In this document: piece by piece, positions 8,898-23,800 of the stretch
How positions within the stretch are numbered: position 1 is the first letter of the stretch
How the letters are laid out: every line of letters starts with the position of its first letter
DNA from: Argopecten irradians
Lineage: Eukaryota; Mollusca; Bivalvia; Pectinida; Pectinidae
Reading direction: 5' to 3'
NCBI RefSeq assembly: GCF_041381155.1
Contig: NC_091142.1
Span: forward strand, 33,240,369 to 33,304,368
Length of the DNA: 64,000 nucleotides
The notes under the pieces: generated by a model
Databases searched by the model: none
The model's input: the letters and a program-made list of their open reading frames with translations, nothing else
What the model was told of the DNA's origin: nothing
Program-made: the position numbers and the translations under genes

Positions 8898-11800
8898 CTG
8901 ACAATAATCAAATAATCAGAACAGTTTTTGACAGTTTTATGTATTAATGTATTGCTTCTATTTCCATTTTGTAACTACAGTTAACATAATATATAAAACA
9001 GCTACTCGAACGTTCGGTTATAAGAAAAGGTTTGCCAGTTTGAACATTATATCGAATGGTTCACGGGTCTTAACGGTTTCCTGAGTTTTGATACAGGATG
9101 TCATATCAATCATATTAGCCTAATACACACACTGGCCTCTTAATGTTAGTCGAAACAAATGTGTTATAACAAATATAACAAAATGACCCTGATATCAAAT
9201 ATACATGTTTTTGGTACAATGGAAACAAGTTCGAAATATTTATAAAGAGTAAATTATTTAAAGGGACAATACGGTCTGAGAACACATTAAAACTTGCACA
9301 TATTTCGGAAACAAACAAGTTCTAATGGAAATTAGATTAGTTGATTTAACTGTGATATGTCAGAAAAGCCCATTGTAGTCAAATGTATGTGAAATGTTCA
9401 ATCTCCATTACACATAGCCTTGTATGCCGAACCCTTACCCTTGCCTATGTAGTAAAGATTTTTTTTGTCTAGAACTACTCAAAACGCTGTTACAGTTTTG
9501 TTAACATTATTAAATGCATGTTCTTGTCTAAAAATATTTTCATCAACTCCTCAGTGTTTATGTATTGCATTTGTTTAACGTTTATTTGTTTGACTCGGGT
9601 AAGGGTACTGCGTACATGTTGTACCTGCTTAATCGTATTGATCAACGATTTAAAATTTCAATAGTATTAATCAAAATAATTAATAATGTTGTGAAATTTG
9701 TCACTATTTCATGTATTATGTTTCATAAGGAATGTGGAACAATACATTTATGTCATATTTTGCTTCGTGGTTATGTAACGAATTAGCCTCACTGAATTGT
9801 CCCTTTAATCATAGTAAAGGAATATTATTAATTTTGAATTATTTTGCAAACTTGTTTTTCATAACACGTTGATATCAAAAAGGACATTAATGCTTCTTAT
9901 TATATTTTTCAGGATACTAGATAAACAATGCATTGTGTAGTCAAGGAATTATCTTTCAAAATCAATACGTAAAGCCAACGTGTCTATTTGGGTTTACGCA
10001 CTATTCTTGAATCAGGGTTAGTCAGATTTTATGTAAATAATAAGAAAACAATAATTATCATATTGTATAATTGGTAACTGTATTGTACCTTCCGATATTC
10101 ATATTAGCATTCTTATTATATTAATTATATCAAATTGCGTAAAATGTGCGTCAAAACAAAACCAATATGCCCTAACTACACATGGTCCCAAAATATAGCT
10201 GCCAAGTTTCAATGAAAGCAATAAACAGCAATAGTGCCTGATGTATTTATAATGTAAAGGTTATATGGTATATCCACTCTTCTTCCTCTCTCTTTATCTA
10301 TCTATCTCTTTCTTCTCTCTTATCTGTTTCCCTTTAAGAAAATAATTATGATATAATATGAATAATATAAAGCCCTCTTATGATGTATATATTATATGCG
10401 TTGTAAATTGTAATGGAGAGGGAGTTTGTAAGTTAGAATTAACTAGTGCCCGATGCTGTTGCTAATATGGCAATAAAATATGTTTAAACAATGTTTAAAC
10501 TAAATATAATTTATCAGTTACAATTTGCCAATTAACAAAGATATTGTGGCAACCTACCATATCTGTTGGATGTTCGGGTAGTAACACTTGCTGCAACAGA
10601 CATTGCAGAAGTGTCATTTCTTGGACGTTGTTTATCCCTGCTCATTTGCCTGGGGTCAAAGTAAGCCGTATGAAGTTTTTCATCAGTCAAGTTTGCTTTG
10701 AAGAATATCGTCGCCATGTCCATTTTATTGATTCTTCTGACCGGAAATGGGGCGAAGTTGTCATTGCCACCAGGTACCACATTAATAAAGACTCGGCCTT
10801 TTAAACTCGCCTGACTCCAGATCAGAGGACCATTTGATCCAAGAGTGATCCTGATTCGTCTTATATTGAGAATATTGATACTCGGCGATTGGCATTCTGA
10901 CAGTTCCCGCAGGCCCATCTTCTTTCTCCTTTTGATGATGTTCTTTATTTCAGATTGTTGCACAACTTCTGCGTGGAGTTTCCAGGTGTCTTCTGTAAAT
11001 CGATCGCCGATAAATAGAAGAATATTATGAGTGGTTGCTCCATGAAGCTTTCGAATTTCGTTCCCAAATGCCTCCAAAGTATCCTTGTACATGGTTTTCA
11101 GTTTTCTTCTGATGTATACAGCGTTGCTATATAATTATATAATAATAAAGATATTTTTGTATATACAATAATGAAAAAGAATTAGCGAAAGCGTTTATAT
11201 AGAGTTTCAAAATAGAGTATCATATCTTCAAGCAAATGCAATTAATGTCTATTTAATTTCGAAGAAAATTTCTATATATTCATGAAATCATTTCGAAAAC
11301 CACATTCATAAAGTCTAGGTACATAAAAAGATCAGAAATAAGATATACTGAATATGTTAAAATGATTATTTATAATTATTAATAATAATTATTATACAAA
11401 ACAAATACACTACAAGAATATACATGTAAATTGCATTATTTTGCCGCTTCAGACACAGCATCATTTCTTCTCTATTTGTTGATAAATCAAGATGTTAGCC
11501 ATCATTGAGGAGGGACTCTGCAATCGGGGAAATCAGATATTTTCTATTGAAAAATTGGTCAAGATTTGGCCCAACGGTAGAGATTAAGAAAACAAGAGTA
11601 GTTAAATATTTTTACGAGTCTGTCTAATGGGCTCCTTCTTTCGCTCAACTGAAATCTAATAACAAAAACATTCACATTTGGTTTTTTTCTTCTTTTTAAT
11701 GGTTTGGCGATGGATATACATATGTGTTTTTTATCATCATTTCCATGGAAGTGGAACGTAATAAATTAACTTATATTTGAGTATAGGAAACCTTTGTCAG

Positions 11801-14800
11801 TTGTGACGGCGAGCCAATAGTTTTCTACCTTGTTCCATCAGCTAGCCCCCGGACTATAATGATTTAATCTACGCCTGGAAATATACAGGTACACAAAAAC
11901 AACAAAGAACACATTGTTAAAACTCGACAATATGTAAGAAGCTAAATGTAGGACTAAGATGCTACAAACCCGCTGAAGGATGACGTTTCAAAGCTGCAAA
12001 TGTTTCCGGGCAGAATGTCTACCTTCACATTTTCGTTAATCGTGATGTCATCTTCTCCAAAATGGACACAAAAAAACTCGCATTCTGTCAGATCTATGCC
12101 TCCTGTCTTTGATAGAGGAAGTTTCATTTGTACCGGTTTCAGAAAGGCCTCGTCATGTTGGATACAAAGTGTATCGGAGTAACCAACGACTTCTGTCAAT
12201 GGCGTACTCTCAACCACTGGTTCAAGCTGTTAAAATAAATGTACGATGAAAGCTTACTACTTCGTATCATACTTGAAGTCACATATTCCTACATTTAAAT
12301 TGTGTATTTGTATTTGCATACTACTTGTAAGAATTGTGGCGTCATGATATTGAAAGCAAAACGTCTTATTTTTCAAAGCTAAATAAACAATGCGATTTCC
12401 GCAAACAAAATATTTATGTAATAATCCTTCACACACAGGTTAGGTAGATAACTCTGTAATATGAGACGCGCTACATGTAGAATATGTCTGTATCCCATTG
12501 CGTTCATACCACCTTTAACGCAATCAAAACACTGTTCAATATATATATTTACATAAATAAATCTACTTTTACTTAAAAATTGGAAACGGTGATGGTTGCT
12601 AAGTTGGGTAGTCAGGATGACAAAAGATATAGTTCCGATTGTTGAATGTTATAGCTGCAGTTTGGTTTGAAATATAACAATGACACTTTTCAATTATTTT
12701 CAAAATATTTTTTTTTCAATTTGATAATATATCAATAATGTCCATTTCGAATAAAAAATGATATAACCAAGGCGGAACGACTACCGGTATGTATCGTTGT
12801 CAGGGTAGTGATGCGGTACGAAGTGGAGCGAGCCGCAATATTTGATTTTCAACCGAGGAAAGTGACTGTGATATAGCCTATTGATGGTATGACCGTTGAG
12901 CTGCTGAATGTTTGTCATGTATGTATCGGTCTTAGAACGCTATTTAGACTAAATTCTTCATAGCCATGATTTTTTTTATTGTACGGGGGATAGACAAGTG
13001 TTTGCGTGTGTGTAGGCCTATTTTGAATGCCAAGACGCCCCCATTTAAGCTGATGATACTGTTTCGGATAGGCTACCTGTAATGGGTTTTTTCTGGAAAC
13101 CTGTATATGATCTGTTAACCTATCGTTCGCTTAGACGCTCCCAGAATTGTTCACCGACAATCAGATGTTCTGTATATTTAGTTGAGATAAGTTACCGTAC
13201 ACACATGTACAACTGACGTAACTATGGGATTCCCCGAACATTACTGAGGAAAGCCCCCGGTTGAAGACCTGACCAGCGATTCATTTTGTAGTTTATTACC
13301 GTTACAATGCTTGAACACATATATTGTTTTGATGTCAAATACATATTGAATCTTATAAAAACTCTATTGTTATTTCAAAATCCGTCAACTTATGACGCAA
13401 AATCTTATCGAAGCGTGAACTAGAAGTAGTCCGAACCTGCACTGAGTTTGTATTCATACGTCATTGCGTTTACGCTAATTTGAACGCAACTCCCCTCCCG
13501 TTGACTATATCGGGACATATGTAAATATATATAAATGTATGGAATAGCGTGTATATATTTTATGTTTTAAAACCATGGTTGCTGGTTTTCCTGAAGATTG
13601 TTTTTACCTTGATTTGTATGTCTCCCTTCGACTCCACGATTCCGACAGGAAAGTCCACCACCACATCAGCATTTCCAGGATAAACATATGAACATGCTTC
13701 GTTTGGATTCAAAGTTTTCGTCCTATATTATAAAAGAAAATGAAAGTACAATGTATAGTGATATTATAAAATAAGGCTGCGTGAGAGAGCAACAGGAGGC
13801 ATTGTTCATTGTTCAATCCTATTTTAGATTAGTATTCAAATAAAAAAAATGAAATGAAATGAGAGATAAACATATTTACATTATTAATGTTACATCTAAT
13901 AAATCGTATTTACATACAATCAATCGTTGTGGCCACCGTGGCGTACTAAGTTCGAGTGAGATGGGGAAAAAACAGATATTAATGAGTAGTACCTATCGTA
14001 CGGTATAGACGGTTATATTCGCGAGGATGATCCTATCATGACTTCGCAGAACATTGTTACGATAGCAAAACAAATTAACTCATATATACCATGTAAATCA
14101 GAACGCGAAAACTTAAAACCACATAAAAGGAAAAGTTCACGTCTTTACTTTAAGTTGCGTAAATATCCGGCTATACGTTATACCCTATAAAGGTGCTAAG
14201 GTATCGACACCATGGAGATCATCTTGCAATATTATTAGGATTTTCTTCAAAAATATGTCAAAACATCTTCGTCTAACCTTTTTGTGTCGATCAGAATATC
14301 GGATCCTCGGTATGTTCACAGTTGAATTATATTATCATCAGAAATATCGCCAATTTCCTATTTTATTAGTGAACGATACAATTTCACGAAGCTATATATC
14401 CTCTTCACAAAGAACAGTACTTGAACAAAGGAAATAGAAAGTTGTGATATACTGAGTGGAGCTTCATCGTTAAATACCTAATCACCTATCGTCTGTCTGG
14501 ATTGTATTTCATTGCATTCAAGTGCATTATATATGTTCATATCTGACATAAAAATGTCATTTCTGAATATCATAATGACGACCTTTAGTAGATAAACAAC
14601 ATATGCCGTGTTGTGTTTAGGAGCACGATATAAAATTGTATTTATTCATTTCCTTATGAAAGTCACTTATTCACTTTCACGTACTTACGTGACAGGCTCA
14701 CGGGCATCTTCCAAATCAGCCTTATCCCTTTGGAATAAAGATTGTACAATGAAAATTATAATATATATATATATAGGATCTTGTAAGCTTTTATGGAACG

Positions 14801-17800
14801 GTTTGAGAAGTTTTTACATGTGTTACATCCGTATTTCATTAGATATCAGGCGTATTCTGTTATATAATCTTACTATTTTTATTGGCCTGTGAACATCTTA
14901 AGTCCTTTATGTTTCTATATTTCTATACCTGCTTATACGGAACCGTATTGTATATATTATAAAACAAAATGAAAGTTTGCCTTCAAAATTCAAGCATGTA
15001 TATGGCTATATCACGATAGTGTTAGCTTTATATGTACATATTTATGGGTTCCTTGGTAACTACATGTTGATTTTAAGTACAAAAAAGTATTGTATTGACG
15101 ATTTCATCGATCATATGAAACACACGTATATGTTTCTAACCTATCAACCTATCATTTTAATACCATATGCAGCGTTTGAATCACTTTATATGATTATACT
15201 GAACGTAAAGCAACACTTACGTGTTCAGGCGATAAACCAACGACTGGAATTCCCTAAAATAGAATAAAGTATGAGAAATAAGTTATTACTATCCGTGTAC
15301 AAATAGAAAAAAATGAAATCATTTATTTTTAAATATACAGTACTACAGTGTAAAGAGAGTTAGATAAAATTAAGGAACATTTAAACAATATGATAATATC
15401 CTATGGAACTATTTAACTATTCTATTCTCCGTGACTAATTGGCATTCAGCCTCAGAATGTAGCTAGAACATATGTCCAATTATAGACTTCTATAGAAGAT
15501 TGAATAAAATTGATCTAGAGCCTTTTTTGGTAGCCATTTTACAAAACCTGTCTAAAAACAACATCTCGGTTAAAGAAAATATGCTTGCATTGGTAACTAA
15601 TATTGCTGCCAGGTTTCAATGAAATATCCACAGTATTAAAGGAATTTTCCGGACAGAATTCTACAGGGAGATAATCGGACGGACTGATGTACAGACACTT
15701 TCAAGTACCTCCCCCAACCACCTTACTCGCCCTAACGTCTTTGCGAGGACGGGGTATAATGAAATTGTAGATTCTTTGCTTGTTTTTTGTTACATATAGC
15801 AAAAACTAATATTTTAGTACTTACATGGTATCAAAATATGTAGCTCCTTCCTTCAACCTGTGAATTTAAAAGATAAAATCTTTAGCATCCCGTCTGATAT
15901 CGCATGTCGTATTTTTGCGATGACGTTATAACGCATTTTCATGCCTAACTATTGTTGCGGCTATTCGGTATTAAGGCTTTTAGAGCCAAGACATTGTGAC
16001 GATTAATGTTCACGATTTCTGTATACTCAAATAAAACAAAATGTAATCGCAGTTTGAAATAAGCTGGTTTGTAGTAACCTGGACACTTAGGCCATATATG
16101 TATCTATATACAACGGAACCAGGTTGTGTTTTATTAGTTCAACGTCCTATTAACAGCCAAGGTCATGTAAGGACTTGCTAGGTTTATTGGTGGATGTAAG
16201 TCGGAATACCCGGAGAAAAGCACCGACCAGCTGTCAGTACCTGGCAACTGTCGCACATGAGAACTCGCGACCCAGAGGTGGGGGGCTTGTGTTAATATCT
16301 CGAGACATCTTAACCACTCGCCCACCGCGGTTCCACACAACGGAACCAGCAAACACCTGTTGGTCTCAAGTGGGAGTCTATAGCACATTTGTACATGTAG
16401 AGGCCCTTGTTCCCTGGTCCCGTTTGTGGTCTTTATAGACAGGTATGGCTGTAATTGATGGGGTAAATGGGTGTGTGTTCCAATCAAGAAAAACTTTTAT
16501 TTCGTTTTCTATTGTTTATTATAACATGCTTTTCTTTCAATATTTTGATCTTTAAATTTAAAAACATTTCAATGACACCTACCTTACTATCAATAGGTTG
16601 ATTTTCGTTTTCCTGAAGAAAAAACATTCAAAATAATCCACATAAAGAACAAATCCATTTTCATCAATATACATGTATATCTTAAAAACCGAAGAATTAT
16701 CGATGCATTGATACCAAACACTGTCGAACTTACTATTAAAATAACCAGAATAACTAGCATTTGATACATACGTGTGTTGGTGTAATACTTTGGTAAAGTT
16801 TAAACACAGATAAATAATCTTAAACTAGTTAATGCTTACAATAATGAAGTATCTTTAATTTAATGATATATAATTTGAAATGAGGATATTATTAGCAGAA
16901 ACTGCCCGATTTAAGTTAATAAAAGAACTAATGTACCATAATTTTACCATTTGTTAAAAATTTGTTCCTGCATATATATAAGTGTTTTTCTCAATTACGA
17001 AAACGGAAAAGTTAATTTAACATGCATTTGCTGTGGACTTATCAAAGGAAATTAAATAGGAAATTATTACATTACTACAACATTTTCTTAGCTGTATCTT
17101 GAAGCGTGTATACAGTATCATCTCCTTTGATATTGAAAAAAAGTGAACATTTAATGACGTTATGTCACGTTTACACTATCTTGTTGGTACTGTGGATTTC
17201 ACAGGGATTCCTTTTTATTTGTATATGTTAACATCATGTGTATCATCTCCAAATGATATGACTATTCACGTTATAAATAATCGATTGCCAACAAGGTACA
17301 TATTGTTATGTAAGACACTAAATACATGTAGTTATTAGATAAGGGAGATCTCTCATTTAGCTTTAGTATTGATACATCCTATAAAGTTCATATCAGTAAT
17401 TTAGGCTATAGAACTTTCTAGAATAATATCATGTATAAACATACTTGTTTGTAAACATGTTGATTATAAGTAGGGATCTAGATTGATCTATTCCCGGAAA
17501 GATCTGTGTGTTTATTTGTTTACTGTTTTTAGTTAGATATTTCTAGAAGTAGAAAGTTCTCAAATATTCTTGAATTAGGGTTTAGCTATATATACTCCAG
17601 CTACCCAAGGCTAATCAGAACTGTAATGAGACCTGTAATTCGACATATCAAGAATTGCACAGCGCCATATAAGATTATATTGGGAGAACTATTGTGACTT
17701 TATCTGTGGATTATTACAACACTTTGTGTGGATTTATTCATATTGCCTGGAACTTTACAAATCATCTGTGGACATTCATTTTCCTTGTGGATTTGTGATT

Positions 17801-20800
17801 ATTGTTAATTTGAAACCTGGAAGGATCAAGGGTTATACCAGGACATTCGCATACAGATAAGTAACACTTTAAATCATCGTATTACTCTTGTACCACCACC
17901 AATTACTTTAGATATTGTAAACCACCTCTGTATAATATTGTATATATAATTAAATTGTGTTTTGAATTTAGCTGCTGGTTTCTCATTTCTGTTATTCTAG
18001 GTCATAACAATATCATTATCGTTAGCGCAGAAAAAGACGATACCTCAAACATTAAGCTTTCCTTAAACCTTCATGCTATGAGACTAGCCAACCTCATCCT
18101 ATGGTATACTTACATGTTAGCGTGTAGACTGACTAGGAGCTTGGACCACCTGTAAATATACAAATGCATTACACAACCTAAAGAGACCTTCTGGTAAACG
18201 AGTGATATTAAGCAGAATGCCCTACAGATTTATGACTATAAAAATGTCTTTTGGATTATCTTGCAATGTATTATATCAAGTATTATCAAGTTTAACTCAT
18301 TTACACAGATATTTGAATAAATTAATTCAGGTAGAGCTACATTGACGATGGAATAAGTCTCTAAATATAGAAACATGAGGTTCAATATCACAATTAATCA
18401 ATACATTCTGTGGGTTAAGTAAACAAATATCGAAAGCAGTTAAAGAAACTTCTATTTAGGAAGAATTCGGTATTTTTCATTATTACGTTACGCTGTCTAC
18501 ATACCCATATTCTTCACACCTGTGAATAAATACAGCAAGACATATAAAAGTATTATGCATTTCATTCTATTATCATTATTGATTATGGCACTGTGGTATT
18601 ATTATTACATTGATAGCATTAATATCCATGTATAACACATATCGGAAATTTCGCGGTTAGCTATATAAATTTTATAAGTGGGGTTTAATATGTGATATAT
18701 GTACTGTATGTAAAACTTATGCCTTTTTGGGGAAAAATTCGCGAGGTATCCATTTCAGCAAATTTGGGTGAATTCGCCAAACTAGCGAAATGAAGACCTC
18801 CACGGATCTTAGCAATTATACAGTAGCTAGATGGGTTAATTCAGACAGATCAATAAGATCTGAAACAGAACAAAGTTACATTGATATGTGTCAAAGAAGT
18901 AATATGAACGGTTGTGTTCCAGATAACACTGATCCTTAGAAACATATATTTGTAGGATGCAAAAACTTAGAGTAGTAAATATGGGACAAAGAAGAACAAA
19001 TTAAGGACGGTTACAAATGTTCACAAAAAAATAACTATGAACACATATAGAACATATACTGTAATTTTATTTGTTCTCTTTGTTCTTTCTCGACAAAGAG
19101 GCAGTCGCCCAAAAAATTCGACATTAATTTGTCCACACTGGTAGAATTACCTCTTTGCCCCATACTTTCATTGATACTCGTATGCCTATCATGCTGTTGA
19201 AAGTGTTGTTTGAACGTTGAACATAGCAGTGAAGTACCACTGTAGTATTCTGTAATATCCTTACACTACAGTTATTTCTTTTTATAGATATGGTAAATTT
19301 ACTCACTGTCTACGAAACTCTTGGATTTCACGACATCTACAAAACAAACAGTGCATAAAAAAATATAGTATTTTCACAAAATTTATTCTTATTTCAATTT
19401 GTCATTCATTTAAAAAAAAAATCCTTTCAAATATGGTAAAATGATTTGACAATTAGCTGCCAAGCAACATTACAATCTCTACCAAACAATCTCGGCTGAC
19501 AATATAAGGGATATCTAGGTATGAAAATACTTACATTTCTGAAACAGAATCGAGGCCCTCACTGAAAGAAAATGAAATTAATTTGAAACATTTGTCATCA
19601 TTATGAAACATAAAACAAGGCGTGATAAATATATATATTGACTTGTAATGTCTACTTTATAAACTACCCAAGCCAACGTAAATTATATGTATGTATAAAT
19701 GACACCAAAAACACGGTCATTACAAATTTTTCATGTTGTCGTGTAATGGTCAACTGATCATCGTCAAAATGACTGCTACATCTTGTGGAATATATCGTGT
19801 TCAGAAATTGTTTTCCTGGGATCATTAAACAATCTTCAATCCTAAGTCCAAAACTGTCTTAAGTTTAACCAATCAAAGATGACATTACAAAAGGTATTAA
19901 TTTTCTGATTGGCTAAGTCTAAACTAAAGTCTCAGATTGTTTCATGATCCTAGAGCTTAGTCTAACCTAAACAACGTTGTAGAAGAGGCCCCACAATATG
20001 GTAATACATTATGTTTTCATAATGCTCTGGTCCACATTATGAAAAAGCTCTGCAACGCTATGGTATCTATAATAACCATAGGTTATTTAAAATAGCTTAT
20101 TGTTTAAATATGATACAATTGTCTCGTGCGGTATCCTAAAGTTTCATTTTGTGCAAGATCTTTCTATTCATTTGATTTAGGTAAGGTAATATATTTACGA
20201 CAATCGCGATTACACGAGTATACATTCTGTATTTCTGTATGCGTTTATATAACACGTCGTATATGTTAGGCCCTACTCTATCTACCTTTTGAGAATATTT
20301 AGGCCTTGGTGACTACGTGGGGATATGAAAGTTATACTCACTTGTCTAGTACAGATAAAAGGTCCTCTTCGGATCTAAATGAAATAAAACAAATTATATA
20401 AAGATCATCCCAAAAATAATTAATAAACCATCTTCATGGTAACTTAATTACAGCTTACGAGTAAAAGTAAAATTCAAGAAATGACGGAATCATCAAAGAC
20501 CTATGGAACCCTTAGCTGCCATATATGCTTGAATTTGATTTAATAGTAACATAATATTTTGGTTTATTTTGATATAATTTCATTTTACTTCAATATATGA
20601 TTCCACGTTATCAGTATATGACTTGAAATTATCATTGCTGTATTTCACTTTGATCATTTTATAATCTATTTTTTTTTGTCATGGCTTTTATTTGATTTTC
20701 CTTTACGCCAATCAATGAATACATTATTTAGATTGAACAAAAATCAATATATGATATTAAAATCTCAATATCATTAGACAACGTAAATGCATTTTATTTT

Positions 20801-23800
20801 GCATGCAGCGACGTCTCAAGATTCATATCCCAATAGTGATGCTCACAAAGATATGTTATGGGTAAAATCAAGACAAACCATACACTTATATACGCCATTT
20901 ACGTATGAACATATTTGTTAACATGTGTATCATGTTTGTGACCATCCTAAACATACTATTATATTTGTTACTTTTTTGTCTTAATAAAGAGCAAATTCGG
21001 CTCGACCATTTGGCAAATTGTTTGTCCAATCTGATAATTAAGACATTATATAATTATATAAGAAACACTTACATGGTATTGTTTTGCTTGCATCTATCCA
21101 CGCTAAAATTGACAAAATCAAAAGAAAACATAAACCGATAGAAGTATTAGTCTATATATTAATATTACATATTTAATTGTTGTTTTAAAAAAAATCAACA
21201 CAAGATATTTGAGTAAATGGCAAAAATCAATTTGATAATAATTTCGATTAATTAATCCAGTCAAAGAACATCTGTTTATATTTCCTACATCCATTACAAT
21301 GATACCAAACATATTGATTTTCTATATATAGAACTTTAACTACATATCACGCACCTTGTATAATGTTGTCATTATGTATTCAGTAAATGTAGCAGCGGCT
21401 GTTAGCTTGTGTATAACACATTATCTAAGAGATAGACAAACTCACCAAGAACATCGATTTGCAAGACTGTTGCTTCTGTAACCAAAATATATATAAATTG
21501 AAGTAAATATTAAATAAGAATTTTGATAAATAAAACTGTGTGTTTATGCGTTTTTATAATGGATATAGTATTTCATAAATCGTTTAAATGTGATGAGTTA
21601 AATAAACGATAGAATCCTTATCATTTTATACATGAAACATTTTTGTATCACTGAAAAACTAAACAGCTGTGATCGCTGTTATTTATATGGTATCATATAT
21701 TAAAAGTTTACTGTATATTATAATTGCAGGAGGCGAATACTTCAGTAACGCTATTGTATATAGTGATTGTACTTACATGGATAAAGCCTGCCTGAAAAAC
21801 AGTAAGTTTTATGTTACATTTCGGTCTTAGTTAAATCATTAGAGGCTGGACACGACATACCGGATGACGGAGTAGGCGGGACATGTTATACCATATACTT
21901 AACAACTCATGGAATCAATTTTGTTTGGTTTATCGAATTACGTGATCTATTTAACAGCACTTTTCCTATGAAAAAGTCGAATTCCACCCCTTCGAAAACC
22001 TCGCGCGTATTTTCCTAATTTACCCACGAAATATATCCGATAAACAGTAATATAAACAAAAGTGTATACAACATGTACCTACCTGTTTTTATTCCATGTT
22101 TGTTGATTGTCTTGATCATCACAGGAATGTAGCGGAACGTTATACATTCAATGTCCCAAAAGAGAGTTATGTGTAAAGTAGGGTACAGTCTAGGCTAGTA
22201 TTCAGGTTTGGTCTCCGTTCAACAAATATCTAATTGTTTCTCTATTTACTTTATATTTCTCTTACCTAGATTTATTTGCTTCTGGTATCATTTGCAACTC
22301 TTAGTATTATAACAAAATACTTAACTATATTTAAGGATTAACTTGAATAGATTTGTTATGTTGTGGAGATATAACACAAACATTAGAGTGTACTCTAAAT
22401 GAACCATGATGCGGTTTATGATGTTTTTTGTGTTATATCTCTATAACATAAAAAAAAATATTCAAATTAATCCTTACAATTCATTTTACTAAAGATAACC
22501 TCTTCAAAATTCAAAATTCATTTTGGGACTCTTTAGTCTATGATATCATTACGCCGTCATCTCAGCCAATCAGAAGCAACGTTACAAACGGTGACGCCAT
22601 TTTTCCTTTATGGGCTGATAAAGTAATTTTTTAAGCCAATGAAAATGCTCGTCACAAGCAAAACTGAATTATTCAAACATGACGTTAGATACAACACGAA
22701 AAGATAAAGATATCTTACTTACCAACATGGATATATCGGCTTCATTGTCAATTGCTCCTTGATACTGTTGAAAGATATAATTATAAACCATTCACTTAAA
22801 TCATATTAACCACTTTAAACCCTGTAATCAAGATGCGTGAATGTGTTCAAATAATTTCTATATCAATTTCAAATTTTCTATTATTACATAAACTATTATG
22901 GTAGAAATAAATATTAGATTGTGTGTTACCTTTTGAGTCGATTGAGTGTCGCTTCGTCGATTCTGAAATAAGAAAACAATTGACTATAAAGTTACAATCA
23001 CAAGAATGAAATAAAGTGATCATAAACATAAAAAGGAGTATTCTTATAAAGATGTCCACAATGTTTGCTGTTCTAAAGATATATATAAAAACAATCTCAA
23101 ATTTTGATGCTAAAATTTAAAACCTTCATAAATCATAGCAAATGTATTGATATTGATCAGACAAAATATATAAATATTAATTAGACAAACTGTATTGATA
23201 TTAATCTGACAAACTGTATTGTATTGATATTAATCTGACAAAATATATAAATATTAATCGGAAAAAAATGTACCGATATTAAATTAGACAAGATGTATCG
23301 ATATAAGTAGATAAGAACATTGTATACATAATTAGAAGCTGACTTACGAATCAATACCGGAAACGTCCTGGATTCTACAAAATAAACAAGTTTACTTTTC
23401 AATTTCTCTTTTTAATGATAGTGCTATATAGTTGGTTTTATCAACTGGGAATTAGATTAAGAGAAATATTAGCGGTCAAGGTCATTTCAGTGAATTTAAA
23501 TACCTGCAAATAAGATGGAATTAATAAGCAAGGTAACCGCTATAGTTAATTACTGTTAAAACTTAAAGCTTCCCGCGAATACGTATCTTAGAGATTGTCG
23601 CGAAATTTCTTTCCGCTCAATTAAACAAAAATACAGTACTTAGATTGAGTGCGTTACAATCTTCTACCTGCTATAGATAAGTTCTACGCTAAAACTTAAT
23701 TGCACTAACATAAGCACCCTCAGAATAACTATTATTATTTCTGAATAGATATTAAGTTACATGTAGAGCCCTACTACTTATTTTATCACAAGGATCATGC

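Noticed and set aside
16134-16487. 117-aa and 87-aa ORFs
   Set aside because: They lie across the SINE and change with frame; no domain.
22105-22132. Possible 28-bp microexon with gtaggt donor
   Set aside because: The length is not divisible by three and it holds a stop in the required phase.
23669-23690. Possible extra 21-bp microexon (VELIYS) with phase-2 introns on both sides
   Set aside because: The donor is gtagaa, unlike the strong donors of the others; one open 21-bp stretch is expected by chance.
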